This document shows, one piece after another, positions 22,776 through 34,390 of a stretch of DNA of 64,000 bases (positions within the stretch are counted from its first letter, which is position 1; every line of letters begins with the position of its first letter). Both the position numbers and the translations under genes were made by a program. The stretch is from NCBI GenBank assembly GCA_025765615.1, contig JAIVFJ010000076.1, forward strand, positions 212,335 to 276,334, given 5' to 3'. Below the pieces are notes generated by a model. That model was given only the letters and a program-made list of their open reading frames with translations. It made no database searches and had not been told where the DNA came from. This DNA comes from Zopfochytrium polystomum (lineage: Eukaryota > Chytridiomycota > Chytridiomycetes > Chytridiales > Chytridiaceae).

Positions 22776-22975
22776 TGCATTGAGTGTCAGGTCCGCTGGA
22801 GGCCGGCCATTCTGGCTCCAGTTCGTACCGGTGGACGACTGCGTCCGTTGTCGCTTCGCGGACCACGTTTTAGCATTGTCTGTATATCAGTCTCGGGCCT
22901 GGTGGATCATTAGCCTCAAACTTCAGTCTGCAGTGCCGTGTTTCCTCGCGTCAACCATCAGTATCACTACAGCAG
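22776..22975 (+). CDS. Possible membrane-protein exon
   Basis: The plus frame gives VLALSVYQSRAWWIISLKLQ and SAVPCFLASTISITTA, then a good donor (GTGAGTATGG at about 22976). It resembles an internal exon of a multi-pass protein, perhaps related to the 20.2-kb gene, but partner exons were not found. Confidence 0.25.
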
Positions 22976-23430
22976 GTGAGTATGGCTTCGACACACCATA
23001 GTATGCTCTGTGCCGGTGCAAGGAAGAGCTGTGCATGCAAGTGGCAGCTACGTACAGCAGGAGCACAACCTGGATGACATAGTTCAGGACAGCCTGAAAC
23101 GTATGGCGAATGTCATTGACCCTTCATCACTTGCGCTCCATGTTGCTTGATTGCATCAATCGCAGTCACGATCTGATACTCACCATTCCAGTGAAGGCAC
23201 TCACCAGCCAATCGCAATACTCATACCACTGTTTCACGCATACGCACAGTGTATCAGCAATAGTACCCAACTGCGTGCATGGTGTATGACGCATGACTTG
23301 TGGCGCTGTCCGCGTATGAGATACAGGAGCTACGCTGAGATGAGGGTACGTATACCCAGGGGCAGGCTGCTGGCACATGTGGTGGAGGCACCCGACTGAA
23401 TACTGGGGCCGTGTCACAGAGCATATAGCT
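22976..23430. other. Intergenic, nothing recognised
   Basis: No gene. Unique-looking DNA up to the gag relic. Confidence 0.35.
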
Positions 23431-23829
23431 GGGGTTCCCAGCCCTGACAAGTTCACTGGGCTGGCCAACGACCTCAAGAACTTTATGGCCACTGTGGAGA
23501 ATGTCATCCTTCTCCAACCTTCAAGATTTCCCAGTGAGCAAGTCCAGGTTCTTTCCACAAGCACCCTCCTGTCTGGTCAAGCCCAATCATGGTACAGATC
23601 TCTCCCAAGTGCACCCACCACCCTGCAAGAGCTCTGGGAGCGGCTGGAAGCTACCTTTGGTGACCCCTACGCATCTTGGACAGCAAGATCCAAGCTCAAG
23701 CATATCAAGCAAGGAAAGCAATCTTGTGTGGCTTACACCAACCAATTCAAGCAACTAGCCAGAGACTCTGGATACAATGATGCAGCTCTGATGGAGCTGT
23801 ACCATGATGGTCTCCATGAGTCTATCAGT
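23431..23829 (+). pseudogene. Ty3/gypsy gag fragment
   Basis: Very close to the gag of the intact element at 45.9-46.7 kb: VPSPDKFTGLANDLKNFMAT, RFPSEQVQVLSTSTLLSGQA and the YHDGLHESI end. It starts and stops abruptly, has no zinc knuckle, and lies in opposite orientation to the intact copy. High similarity indicates a recent, truncated insertion or template-switch product. Confidence 0.85.
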
Positions 23830-24482
23830 CACTCAGAGTAGACTGTTTACAGCAAGCATCCTGAATGTGGTGTCTGAAAAAGGATGTGGTGTTCAGCATC
23901 CTGTTCCTTGCAGCCACTGGAACCACTCCAAGCATCGGATGCAGGCCACCCCTGAGGAGGTCTTCCCCAGGGACAGCACCTGCGTCAAGCACTTGTCTGG
24001 CAGTATCTGCACATCCTGAGTCTGTGTATGGGTCAGAGGACACAGAGCAAAGCCTTATTCCACCATTGGACGCAGAAGCACAAGTACACCTGGTAGGAGC
24101 TCACAGGCCTGAAGCCTCATCCATTGAATCCACCATTCTGTCTCCTGGCCAGTGACCCATCAAAGTTGATACCCCTGCAGGTGTGCACCAGACCCAGCTG
24201 GATAATGCATTCCTCCTGAGGATCTCCACTCAAAAGCTCAAGGTGAAGCCCCAGCTATAAGCCCCAAGCAGCCAAAACTACCAGCATCTTTCTGTTTTCT
24301 TCAGTCTCATGGCCAGCGACACATCAATGTAAATATATCTGAATTGAAGTAGATTGTCAATCCAAAAAGGCCCCGAATTGGATATACTGGGGCATCTTTG
24401 TCTTTGAAGATGCGAACAAACCAATATACCTTTATATATTTTTTTTGTTTTTTTAATTTTTCTTGCTGGCAGTGAGGGGCTA
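23830..24482. other. Retroelement-flanking DNA
   Basis: Between the gag relic and the copia relic. Possibly decayed retroelement sequence but no frame I can assign. T-rich run near 24440. Confidence 0.3.
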
Positions 24483-25800
24483 TTAGTCAAGGGGAGCTGT
24501 GGCGAGGAGTCTGATAACGACAAAACCCAGGATGGCGAGAATGAATAGAAATGCAGTGTGCCAGACCACACGTAATAACGCAATGCTGGCACGCTGTTGT
24601 GTAAACAGTCCACTCTGAGTGAGTGAGTGGAAGGAGTGAATGAAGTGGAGATGTGTGCTTGTGGGTCCAGTGGCTACACCTTGTCGGAGGGAATGAGCAT
24701 GTTTGTCAATGTGTTTTGTGCGAGCGTGTGTGAGAGGGTTGAGTACTAGTGCGATTGCAGATTGATTGTCCTCGAGGGTTGGTAGTGGCTGCTGTGCGGG
24801 GAGTTGCAACTCTGATAATACGGCTAAGAGCCATTGTGCTTCTTGGAAGGCTTCAGAAAGCGAGTAGTATTCTGCTTCCCTGGAGGATAGCAATACTCAA
24901 TGTTGTTTGCGTGAGACCCAAGAGACGGCAGCGCCCATGAGGAAGAAGACATAATTAGTGCGCAATGTGCAGTCTCCAGGTTCCCCCCATAGGATGTATC
25001 AGCATATGCAGCTGGTTCAAGGGTGTCGTTTGTGAAGAGCTGTAGCGGCTTGTGGCTTTGCCTGTAGAATAATTCATAGACCCAGGTGCCTTGGAGGAAA
25101 TGAAGCAGGCGGTGGAGTGCATTGCAATGGCACTGGTGTGGCTTCAGTTGGAACTGGGAGAGTGCATTTGTTGCAAATGTGATACCTGGTCGAGTTTGTG
25201 TTGCGAGGTATTGAATTTTTATGAGTGTGGATCGATACCAGCTTGAGTCGCTCTCGCTGAGTTCGATTGACATTTTGTCATGCATAAAGGTGATAGACAT
25301 TGGAGTTGATGCAATGTCGAGGTTGTCCCACATTTTCTCTTCAGTGAGGGTTGTCCTGATGTATTCGTTTAGGCCCATCCAAATGCCTTTGGCGTTGCGC
25401 TTGAGGTAGATGCAAATCACTTGGCTGACAGTGGTTTCCTTGAGAGACATGCTGTGTGCTCAGCGCGAAAAGCATCCTCAATTTTTGCAACAAGAGCTGG
25501 GGTGTTGGCCATGACATTGATGTTGTCGACAAAGACAAAGATGATTTCAAACGTTTGCTGCTGAGGGACAAAAGTAAGGCTGATTGCAATGAGCAGTCGG
25601 ATGGCCTGGATCTGGACGGCAGGAGAAAAGGTGTCTGTGTAGTCGATGCCTTCGCGTTGGGTGTTTCCACATGTGACAAGACGGGCTTTCCATCGCTTCA
25701 GCCAGCCAAAGGGGTTGAGCTTGTTGGCATAAACCCATTGGCAGTACATTGCGCATTCGCCAGGAGGAAGAATTGCCCAGATACATGATCAGAACTAGCG
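24483..25800 (-). pseudogene. Ty1/copia pol relic (RT and RNase H)
   Basis: Minus strand, 5' to 3': WVYANKLNPFGWLKRWKARL, EGIDYTDTFSPAVQIQAIRL, then directly IIFVFVDNINVMANTP. These are copia reverse-transcriptase landmarks, the last corresponding to the YVDD box but degraded to VDN. The ~80 residues normally between them are missing, so the RT palm carries a deletion. Then come the RNase H landmarks (LGSHANNIEYC..., SSREAEYYSLSEAFQEAQWL, DNQSAIAL, RTKHIDKHAHSLR). Several frame changes. Inactive. Confidence 0.85.
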
Positions 25801-26882
25801 CATGCATTCGGCAGTATTAGTCAGCACAGATCCATGTCGTGGATAGAAAATTGACAAGTCAACCCCCCCTGACTTGGAGCATCCACCACAAATGCTCTAA
25901 GTCCCCCCAACCCTATGCGTGTATGTACAAGTGCCGAAAATAAATAATAAATTAGGCAGGCTTGGGGTACAGCCTGTCAGGCACCCCATCCCTAGGCAGT
26001 CAGGCAGTCTCCGTTAGTCAATGAAAAAGAAAATATGTTGAGAAATCCCTGGCACAACGGAAACTGTTAAGACAAAAGTAGTTAAAGCAGGCCCAATAAT
26101 AAAGACGGGTAAGCTGCAAATACACTTTGATAACGCCTTGGAAACAAAAGAACTGGGAGTAACAATAGGGGTTCTGATCCTTGCAGTTTTATGACAGGTA
26201 CACTTGTTTTTGCGAATAAAATCCCTAGACTTTATCACTGAGACCTCAGTGTAGTCTCACAGAGTTCTCTGCAACAAGAACCTTTCAAAATTGAGAATGG
26301 AAATTGATGACAAGAATAAATAAGAAGCAATATGGCCATACCTTCCACTTGAACTTCTGAGAAAGCAAGCTGGGGAAATCATCATCCGCATCAAGGACCA
26401 TCTCATCTCCAGTTGCAGAGTCTAACCCTACATAAACCAACTCATGGAAGTAGCAATCTTCCATCGAGTGGCCACAAGCCGGAGCAAATCATCAAGACCA
26501 GTCCTGGCACGAACAGAAATCTTCCTTTCTTTTTTCCCCACCATACTACAAAAATTGCAGTCCATGCGTCGCCATGATGCTTTGAAGTAGCCGGCGAAAA
26601 GCGAATGGAGGGATGCGCGATCGCCACCGGCAGACACCAAGAGACCGCGTTGCATTCCGTGTTTCTGGGACGAGGAGGCGTTCCCAAGCGCCGCTGGTCG
26701 CGGGTCGCACTGTGCAGAACCGTGCATGCCTCGACCTCGCGGAAAACGATTGCGGTGAGGGATGGTATTTGTGTTTTTCCTCGCGTCCATTGCGTACACG
26801 TAAACTGGCAAACCAGGAGAATGAAAAGCAACAGTGTCCCGCGAAGCATCCCCACCTAACTCAACCTCCTGCCGCGTTAACC
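25801..26882. other. Intergenic, nothing recognised
   Basis: No recognisable domain. A short telomere-like CTAACCCTA lies at 26422-26430. Confidence 0.35.
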
Positions 26883-27432
26883 TTAAACGTTTGACAGGGC
26901 CTTCTGCGCCCTTTTGCCGAACCCTGCGGTCTCGAGCTGCGACGAGTGGATGCACCAGAGGTAGTAGACATCGTCTTTCAGCGCTACCTCGGCCGCGCTC
27001 TCCGGAATCGGCCAACGCTTACCGTACCACCCCTCCTCGCTGCACGAGTAGCCGTACTCGCGCACGAGCACTGCCATCGCCTTGGACTTCTCCCGCAGCG
27101 GGCTCTTCTTCTGGCCGTGGATCTTGGCAACCAGGAACGGCGCGCGGTGGCGCGTGAACAGCCCGCGCGCGCCCTGGAGCACGTCCAGCTCGAACCCTTC
27201 GACGTCCACCCTCAGCGCCCACACGTCCTCGTCGACGAAGTTGTCCAACCGCTCGATCTGCAACCACTGGCGGAACGGGGGCAGCCCCGCCGGCCTGGGG
27301 TCAACCTGGTACTTGGCAATGTCAGAGGCCTCGCACGTCGCCTTGCCGTTGCCAAAGTCATCGTCAAGCGACCCTTGGCGCCGAGTCCCTAAAATTTCGG
27401 CATCGTTCGAGTTAGTGCTTCAACTTTTTGTC

Positions 27433-27444
27433 GGGTTAGGGTTA
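27433..27444 (+). repeat. Interstitial telomere motif in intron
   Basis: GGGTTAGGGTTA inside the 139-bp intron (27389-27527) that joins the YHYH exons to the FkbM-like exon. Confidence 0.75.
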
Positions 27445-28226
27445 AATTCGCAATTAAGCAACGGGTCGTGGCTGTCTTCATCGGCCAGCAGCTTTTTTTG
27501 CGTTTAAAACCGCAAAAATTTACATACCTGATCCCTTCATGTCAGGGTACACGCATCCAGGACCTGTTATTTCATATAAATACATATGGATATATAAGTG
27601 TATAAACGATCGCGGAACTAAAAAGAACCCCTCGACACTCACCCGTCAAAGCGTGGTAGTGATAGTCTGGGTTCGCGCATGAACAAACATGAAGTAGTAT
27701 TATGTCTCGTCGATACGGAACGCCCCTCGTCTACCACCCCCCCAGCCAAAAACGCACCGCCCGTGACCGTCGGATGCCCGCCGCACGTGTCGAAGCTGGA
27801 TCCCTCGTTGAGGTACGCGTCGCGCTGTTTTCAGTTTTTTTCCTTTTTTGTTTTTGGTGAAAGTGTGGGTTCGAACGTCACACACACACATACACACACA
27901 CACACACACAAAACCAAGAAAAAAACGAGAAAGAGAGAAGTTATGAGCACACAACACCTTGTTCGCGTCCGCGTTGCCGTACAAGCTGACGCCGTTGACA
28001 GGCCCATGGGCGGGTTCGCGTTGGACGTAGTCTGGGCGAGGTTCGTGTAAGCTAGTAGTGGCCGCGGCGACGGCGAGCGAATTTGTTGTTTGTTTTGTTT
28101 TTTATTTCAAGGGGTTGACAGAAGGGTGAACATCACCGAAAAATTCACGGGGAGCAGGGAGGGGTGTATTTCTTTCTTACCCCGATGTAGTAGTTTGAGG
28201 TGCTGATTACGGGCGAGGCCGGGAAG

Positions 28227-28506
28227 TGTTGGAATTTGGACAGACAGAATTTTGGGAGGATTTGTCTGTAGTACGGCACTTGCACTTGGTGAAGTGCAAA
28301 GTGGCCGAAGGATCCTCAAAATTTGGGGAAGTGTCTTTCCTCCTGGGCAGTATAAAAGGCAGTAGGGTGTGAGAGGGAAGCGGTAGTGAAGATAAGAAGA
28401 ACCTCATTGAATAAAGCCCCCTCTACCCTAAAACCTGTCTCCCGTCCTTCACAATCCTTGTGCGCGGTTACCCTGCTACACTGCTAGTGGGTACGAATTC
28501 CCATTA
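28227..28506 (+). mobile_element. Solo LTR in YHYH gene
   Basis: Starts TGTTGGAATT and ends AATTCCCATTA, imperfect inverted termini. It contains a TATA box (TATAAAA, 28351-28357) and AATAAA (28410-28415) in LTR order. GGAAG occurs on both sides (28222-28226 and 28507-28511), as a 5-bp target duplication. Removing it restores an in-frame exon of the flanking gene. The 3' end is not canonical CA, so the exact right boundary is uncertain. Confidence 0.55.
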
Positions 28507-28873
28507 GGAAGTTGAAGGTGTGGCACTGTATGGTGGGGAGGTTTGGTGTTTTTTGGGAGGTCCAGTAGTATCCTAGTGTGCGATGCGAGTTGTTGTAGAA
28601 GACGGCTCGTACTTTCTGGTTGGATGGTTGGAGGGGAGACCCGGGGGGGTGGGGGGAGCGGGGGGGTGCAAGGGGAAAGCGCGGAGCTCAGACTGACGAA
28701 GAAACCTGGGCATCCCGAGGACTGGACGGTGCGGGTGTTTCAGCTGACGGTGACCTGGGTGACGGAGGAAGCCTGGTCGGTGCCGCAGGTGGCTGCGGCG
28801 CCCGCGGGGGTGGGGACAAGGGCGAGGGCGGCGGCGGCGGCGACCGCCGCGGGAACGTGGCGAGCATTGTTGC

Positions 28874-29248
28874 AATGAACCGAGAAAAGCGAGGACGCGG
28901 AGCGAGAGGGATGTGGCCCGATTTCTTGCTGCTGCTGCCTGGCTACTTACTGACGGAGGTAAACTCTCTATTGCCGCGGGCAGACTGAGTTGCCCGTGTT
29001 TTGAGGCGGGCACAGTATTTGTTCGTGTTCAGTGTCATTCGGTGCGATAAAAATTATCTGACCGATCCAGCGATGTAGTCGCACGCACACACGCAGTCGC
29101 TTGCTCCTTCTCTCTGTCCCTCTCCCTCTCAAATGGAAAAACTCATTTTATCAACACCCCCTCCTAACCCACCCCTTCGCTCCAATTACCCAAGTCCGTT
29201 ATCAACAAGCAAATTAAGTCCACTACAACCACTCCACTCACAAACTTT
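28874..29248. other. Intergenic between divergently decaying gene and regulator
   Basis: No gene. Pyrimidine-rich stretch near 29110-29130. Confidence 0.4.
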
Positions 29249-32200
29249 TCAAACGCCCACACCTCGCGCCACGGCCTCCGCGACTAGCTCCTTGACCCAC
29301 AGGACGGGGCACGGGTCCCAGTTATCCCAATCCCTCGCAAGCGCCCGCCACGCCCTCCTGGCGTCGACGGCGATGGACCGGGTCTCGCCTCCGTCGTCTT
29401 CCTCGTCGTCGTCGTAGCCTGCGGCGGCCGGCGGCGGGTTAGCGGCGGCGAGCGGTGAGTCGAGGGGCGGGACGGCTGCTGCTGCGAGGACGGTGTGCGC
29501 CGCGGGGGGGAGGGCGGCGGGCATCATGGGGCAAGCGAGGCTGGCGGCGCGGACGGCGGCGGCGAGGGCGCGGAGGAGACGCGGGGCGGGGTTGGTTGTG
29601 GCTGTGGCGGGGCAGGAGGGGTAAGAAGAAGAGGCGGAGAAGTAGGACGACGCCGGCGACGACGTCGACGACGAGGAGGAGAAGGGTTGGTCGGCGACGA
29701 CGGCGGCGGCGGCGGCGGCGGTGAAGGCCGGGTCACGGTCGAGGGCGGCGAGGGCGGTGAGGGCGGATGCGGCGAGGAAGGTGGGGGCGTAGGCAAAGCC
29801 CGGGAGGCCGGTTGCGGCGGCGCAGGCGTCGGCCGGGGCGAGGGAGAGGGCGGCGCTGACGACGGAGACGATGGCGGAGGCGGATTCGAGGGTGCCGTGG
29901 AGGGCGCGCGGGAGGTCGGTGGTGGGGTGGAGTGGCGGTGCTGTTTGCGGTGGTGGTTGTGGTTGTGGTTGTTGTGGGCAGTCGTGGGATGTTAAGGAGA
30001 TGGAGGAGGAGGAGGGGGGGTTGGCGGTGGGCGGTGTTGGTGCTGCTGCTTCTGCGGCAAGGAAGCGGGCGAGGGTGCGGGTATGGAGGAGGATCCAAGA
30101 GGCGTGGTAGACGCAATAGAGGGAGAGCATCCAGGGGCGGAAAGTCGGGGCGGGGGTCCAGCTCGCCGGGTTGTTGTTGTCTGCGGTCTGCGACGACAAC
30201 TCCTGCTGCTGCGAGGGTTGAGGCGTGGGCGGGGTCTGGGACGTTTGGTTCTGCTTCCTGCTCTTGCGATCCTTTGGTGGCGGGGGCGGCGGCGGCTTCT
30301 GGATGATCTCGACGACCGAGTCAGGGTGGATGCTTTGGGCGAGGTCGGGCGGCAGCGAGAGCGCCCAGTTTATGAGCCGCCTTTCGAGGCAAAGCATCTC
30401 GTCGGCGACGGCGCTGTCTTCGGCGAGGGGGGCGGCGGCGGCAGAGGACTGCGTGCCGATGCGGACAATGTCGACGTGGATGGAGACCAGCTCAAAGAAG
30501 CGGAGCGAGTGGTTCCCCGAAGGCATCGGGGTCAGCTTGCCGACATCCGACGGGTTCATCGAGAGCCACAGGTCGTCGGAGCAGAGCGATTTTACGTGGT
30601 GGTCTTCGCTCATTGCGGGAGAACGGTTGGCCAGGATCGAGACATCTAAGAAAAGTATTGCGAAGCACCAAAGCAGGAAGATACGTGGCAGTGTGAGCAA
30701 ACTCCAAAAGAATGCCAGCCAAAACGCAAAAGGTCAAGTAAAAGCACTCTACATCGCTGTGTGACAATGCACATCCACCAGCACCGCCTTCGGGACTCCC
30801 TTTCCACAGGTGAGAGGACTGGGAGCTCGTCTGGGTCAATCTGCACTCTAAGGTATAGCGCCTGGGTTTGGTTGTGTTGGGAAAGTGAAAGATTCCTCAG
30901 ACATCAAAAAAAAAAAAAAAAAAAACGCGACGTCGTCGCCATCCCGTCCCAAGTCCAAAACGACCTACCATGCGGCACGCGACACCAAATAACATCCGGC
31001 AGGCCGGGATCTTCCCGAGATCTTTCAGAGGGGGGGTATTTTTTTTCAAGTTGAAAGATTAAGGTTAGATGGGGACGAGATTCACGTTGGCAAAGAGCGC
31101 GTGATCGTCGTACGGAAGGAGAGTTCCGCCAAAATGAGCAGCGTCTGCAGGTGCTCCAGCGACGGCGCGTCGCAAGCCTCCAGGACCTGCGAGCGCGCAA
31201 AGTCGTAGTAGTACGTCAGGACACTGCTCGGGAGGCTTCGCAGCGTCGATTCGGTGGCGCCGACTGCGCAGACGGCGGCCCTGCGTGGAATAGTACGCAG
31301 GAGGCACTAATCAGATTTCTCCTCTTTTAATTCGCCAATGGGGGCGGCGGGAGGCGCCCCACTTACTGCAGGTAAGCAGCGACGAATCTGCGCTTTGAGA
31401 GAAAGGACAGCCGGTGGAGGAGCGGGAGGAAGCAGGCGGACGAGCGGAAAGAGGCTTCGGTGAGGATGTCCTGTTCGTGGGCGTCTGCGCCGGGGCGGGC
31501 TGGGAGGACCGTGTTGAGGGCGGCAGGCGAGGCGGAGAGGATGTCGGCGGCGGGGTAGTGTCCCGGGCTGCACATGTTTTCGGCCAGGTTCGCCTTGAAG
31601 AGCATTTCGTCCAGGGTGAGCGGGGTGACGCGCCAGACGGGGTCGACATTAGCTAGGGGTGGTGTGAGTGAGAAATTATGGTGGGGCGAAAGCACCTACA
31701 CATCTGATCGTCCCAGTGCTGGCGGGCCGCCACGATCTCGCGCTTGTGCTTGAGCGCTAGCTCGAAGTCGATCTTGTTTTTATAGCCCAGGTAGACGCAC
31801 AAGGGGGCACGGCCGCCCTTGAGACAGTTTCCACAGCACGGGCGCACGCCGTCGCACTTGCGCTTGCGGGACCGGCATTCTTCGCAGGACCTAATGTGCG
31901 TGTTGAGGTGTTGGTGTGGGTGGTGGGCAGAGAGTCGTGCGTGTTAGGATCCTTTTCCCTTTGTGACGGCGCCAGTTTCTCTTTCACGATCTTTCCACGA
32001 TCTCTCCAAGGCACCACGGATATCTCGCTAAAGCCAATCTCGAAACGCCCTACCATCTTCGGGCACCGCCACTGGGAGAGACGGTGAGCGGGGCCAGCGA
32101 AAGCGAGGCCAGCGACTGTCTGTCGGAAATTGCTGCGGAGGAGGCGGCGGCAGCGGCAAAAGAGGAGGAGAAGGAGGCGGCGGTGGCGGGCAAGGAGGGA

Positions 32201-32316
32201 GCCGACGCTGGAGAAGCCGAAGAGGCCGACGACGCTGCCATCGCGGCTGTCGCAGCCGGTACTGCCAGCCAGGACGACGACGACGACGACGATGGGCGGG
32301 AGGAGGAGCCGACCAT
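29249..32316 (-). CDS. Zn2Cys6 transcription factor
   Basis: Seven exons, all GT-AG and phase-consistent, give 814 aa: 32316-32054, 31890-31700, 31652-31367, 31280-31114, 31021-30969, 30840-30753 and 30645-29249. A Ser/Ala-rich N-terminus of ~87 residues precedes the Gal4-type cluster SCEECRSRKRKCDGVRPCC and GNC, whose six cysteines bind two zinc ions; intron 1 sits directly before it. The fungal_trans domain follows: ACRMLFGVACRM, then ESRRRCWWMCIVTQRYVS and the conserved ILANRSPAMSEDH loop. The C-terminal third is rich in Pro/Ala/Ser and ends in DWDNWDPCPVLWVKELV. Expected to be a nuclear DNA-binding regulator. No target can be inferred; the neighbours do not form an obvious cluster. Confidence 0.88.
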
Positions 32317-32414
32317 TTGAGGCGCAGGGGCAGCCGGCTAGTTGTAGCGACTGCCAGGAAGCGGGGAGTTTGCGTGTGTGCGAAAGCTTGTGCGTAAGTG
32401 CGTTCGTGCGAGCT

Positions 32415-32468
<54 letters not shown>

Positions 32469-32556
32469 GTGCGTTTGTGTGCGTTGCGCGGCTCTCTGCG
32501 CAAGGGGCAAGAGTATGTATTTATATACATGCAAACTGGAGACGAGACGGGCACAG

Positions 32557-32606
<50 letters not shown>

Positions 32607-33090
32607 TGCTTATTACAACTCAGGGCGGAGTGTCGCCGTGTGTGTGTGGCACTTTGCATTGTGGCAAAACGGAAAAAGGAAGAAGAAGAACGAAGTCAAA
32701 GAGGCAGAGACAGAGGGACAGGATCCGCCTGTCGCCACAAGCAGGCGGTCCTGCAAAACGTTTCGGCCCAGCGGGTTTGCCAATCAGAACAAGACAAAAA
32801 ACACCAAACTAACAAACCAAAACAAAACAAACACGACCCTAGAATAATTCATAATTTAGCATGTCTTGGCGCACAAATATCTATGTGTTGCATTTTCCCT
32901 GTCAGAGATTGGCCCTAAGAGGCGCCCCTGATGCCATCTTCTCCACCGCGTGCCTGGACATCTGTGCAGTGGGCTTCAATCAGGAGACAGGAAGCAATGT
33001 GGGTGATGACCTTGATGGCATTTTCTGCAACACCATCACCCTCATTGACGTAAGGGACAGAAGGCTGGAAGATGATGGGAGGTTGGTGGT
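32317..33090. repeat. GT and GA microsatellites, otherwise intergenic
   Basis: A (GT)n tract at 32418-32470 and a (GA)n tract at 32557-32604 upstream of the Zn2Cys6 gene. No gene in the rest. Confidence 0.8.
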
Positions 33091-33195
33091 TGATACAGTA
33101 GGTCTCCAATTGCTGGAGGAACAACTCTGCCTGGAATGGAGTTGGCCACAAACTTCTCCAAAAGGCTGACTGGAAACTGTTGGAGTTTGCACACA
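33091..33195 (-). pseudogene. Ty3/gypsy integrase C-terminus fragment
   Basis: The minus frame FPVSLLEKFVANSIPGRVVP matches the same segment of the intact element's pol (FHVSLLEKFVANSIPGRVVP), just before its chromodomain. The chromodomain itself is absent. Short relic of the same family. Confidence 0.75.
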
Positions 33196-33269
33196 TTGCC
33201 TACACCTTTTAAGATCCTCTGACCTGTCTTCAAGAGTAAAGATGAGTTAAGATGGCATAAGGGCTGGTC

Positions 33270-33760
33270 CCAGTGTTATCTACACTTTTCTCAATCTCTG
33301 ACACTGTACGAGTGCTTAGAGGTGGTTTCAATCCCCAGTCTGGGTAGACCACATCAGTGTGCTTCACTCTAGCAACTTGATAGGAATGATTACAGGAGCT
33401 TGACAGGGAGCCTGACTTACTTCTTTGCACACATAACTCCATGGAAGTTCTGGACAAATCCGTGTGATGCAACAATGATGTCATGCCTGCCTCCTAACTC
33501 CTCAAAGTCTAAACTCTATCTCTCAGAGCTAAAAGGCTATCACCAAAGTCTGATTCCTGAGACCACCTGCAGTATAAAAGGGGGAGCCCCAGCAGCTCCA
33601 GAGAAGCATCATCCCAGATCCTGATCACATCTGCCTGCTCTCTCTCTACCCTCGAATACAACAAACAAAAACCATTATTCTTATCTGAGTCACCATACCC
33701 TCTACCTTGACCTGCAAAGCTCTTCAAGTTCTACCTCGGGTTGATACATCATTCGTATAG
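33270..33760 (+). mobile_element. LTR-like segment
   Basis: Contains TATAAAAGGGGG at about 33576 in a setting like the other LTR promoters in the window, followed by a pyrimidine-rich stretch. Termini and target duplication could not be fixed, so this is tentative. Confidence 0.3.
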
Positions 33761-33767
33761 GGCGCTT

Positions 33768-33904
33768 TGCTCTTGCAAGAAAAGGGTGTGTTCTGCACTC
33801 TAAACAAGACCAATCTGTCTGAGAGCATCGGCTCTCCATCTACTTTGGCAACAAAGGGCACTTCGCTCTTAACAAGAAAAGGGCTCACGCTCTAAACAAA
33901 CTTT
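33768..33904 (+). repeat. Two ~88-bp imperfect direct repeats
   Basis: GGGCGCTTTGCTCTTGCAAG and GGGCACTTCGCTCTTAACAA start two units, each followed by AGAAAAGGG and a CTCTAAACAA end. Possibly retroelement leader sequence. Confidence 0.5.
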
Positions 33905-34390
33905 ATTGCTCCATGCTGACTCAAGTCTGTTGGTGCCCTTCTGACACGCAAGGCGCAATCACCAACAAAAACTGGGTGGCTGGAGCTTGCTGCCTCTTGC
34001 GCCTCCAGCATTGTTACTGGATTTCCCGGTCCCCTTTGGCTTTGGCTTTTTCCTCCCATTGGGCCCACTCTGTGTCATGGATACAAATCCCCCTTCACAG
34101 AATGAGCATTTTCAAAACTGTGTCCTGACCATATCCCAACCACACACCAGTTGACAGATTTTTCCTTATCTATCCCTGTACAGAGCACTCTGAGGAACGC
34201 ATGGATGCGCTTGGAGTGTGACTCTTCTTACAGTCCGCATTTTAAGCTAGCTCAATTCCTCAGATCAAAGGGACAGTGGCATTCCGACTTCTACAACAGG
34301 TTTCGTTCTGGTCAAGCGCCATAGCGTGGTAACTCTGTTTCATCTGCCGCAAATGCAGGCCCGGGCCTTCGCTAAGATCCACCAGCCGCA
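33905..34390. other. Intergenic, nothing recognised
   Basis: No supported exon. Confidence 0.35.

Larger units (their letters stand above)
26883..28867 (-). pseudogene. YHYH-domain protein joined to FkbM-type tail, disrupted
   Basis: Exons on the minus strand: signal-peptide-like start near 28867 (AAVAAAALALVPTPAGAAAT), a segment with SSVTQVTVS and RTVQSSGCPG broken by a TGA, a short exon (TFNFPASPVISTSNYYIG) split by the solo LTR, an exon ending GVSLYGNADANK at 27958, then 27824-27758, 27666-27643, 27563-27528 and 27388-26883. Spliced, these give FDTCGGHPTVTGDYHYHALT, the YHYH signature, then GPGCVYPDMKGS. The last exon instead encodes an FkbM-like methyltransferase C-terminus (LRVDVEGFELDVLQGA). 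All splice phases from 27958 onward match. A one-base frame problem near the start, the TGA and the LTR suggest a dead copy. Neither function is proven; YHYH proteins are typically secreted. Confidence 0.65.

Noticed and set aside
29455..30116. Gly/Arg-rich plus-strand frames
   Set aside because: GC-rich antisense of the Zn2Cys6 gene's Ala/Pro-rich region.
32084..32320. Ala/Glu/Asp-rich plus frame
   Set aside because: Antisense of exon 1 of the Zn2Cys6 gene.
33768..33904. CRISPR-like direct repeats
   Set aside because: Only two imperfect units in a eukaryotic retroelement setting; no spacer-repeat pattern anywhere in the window.
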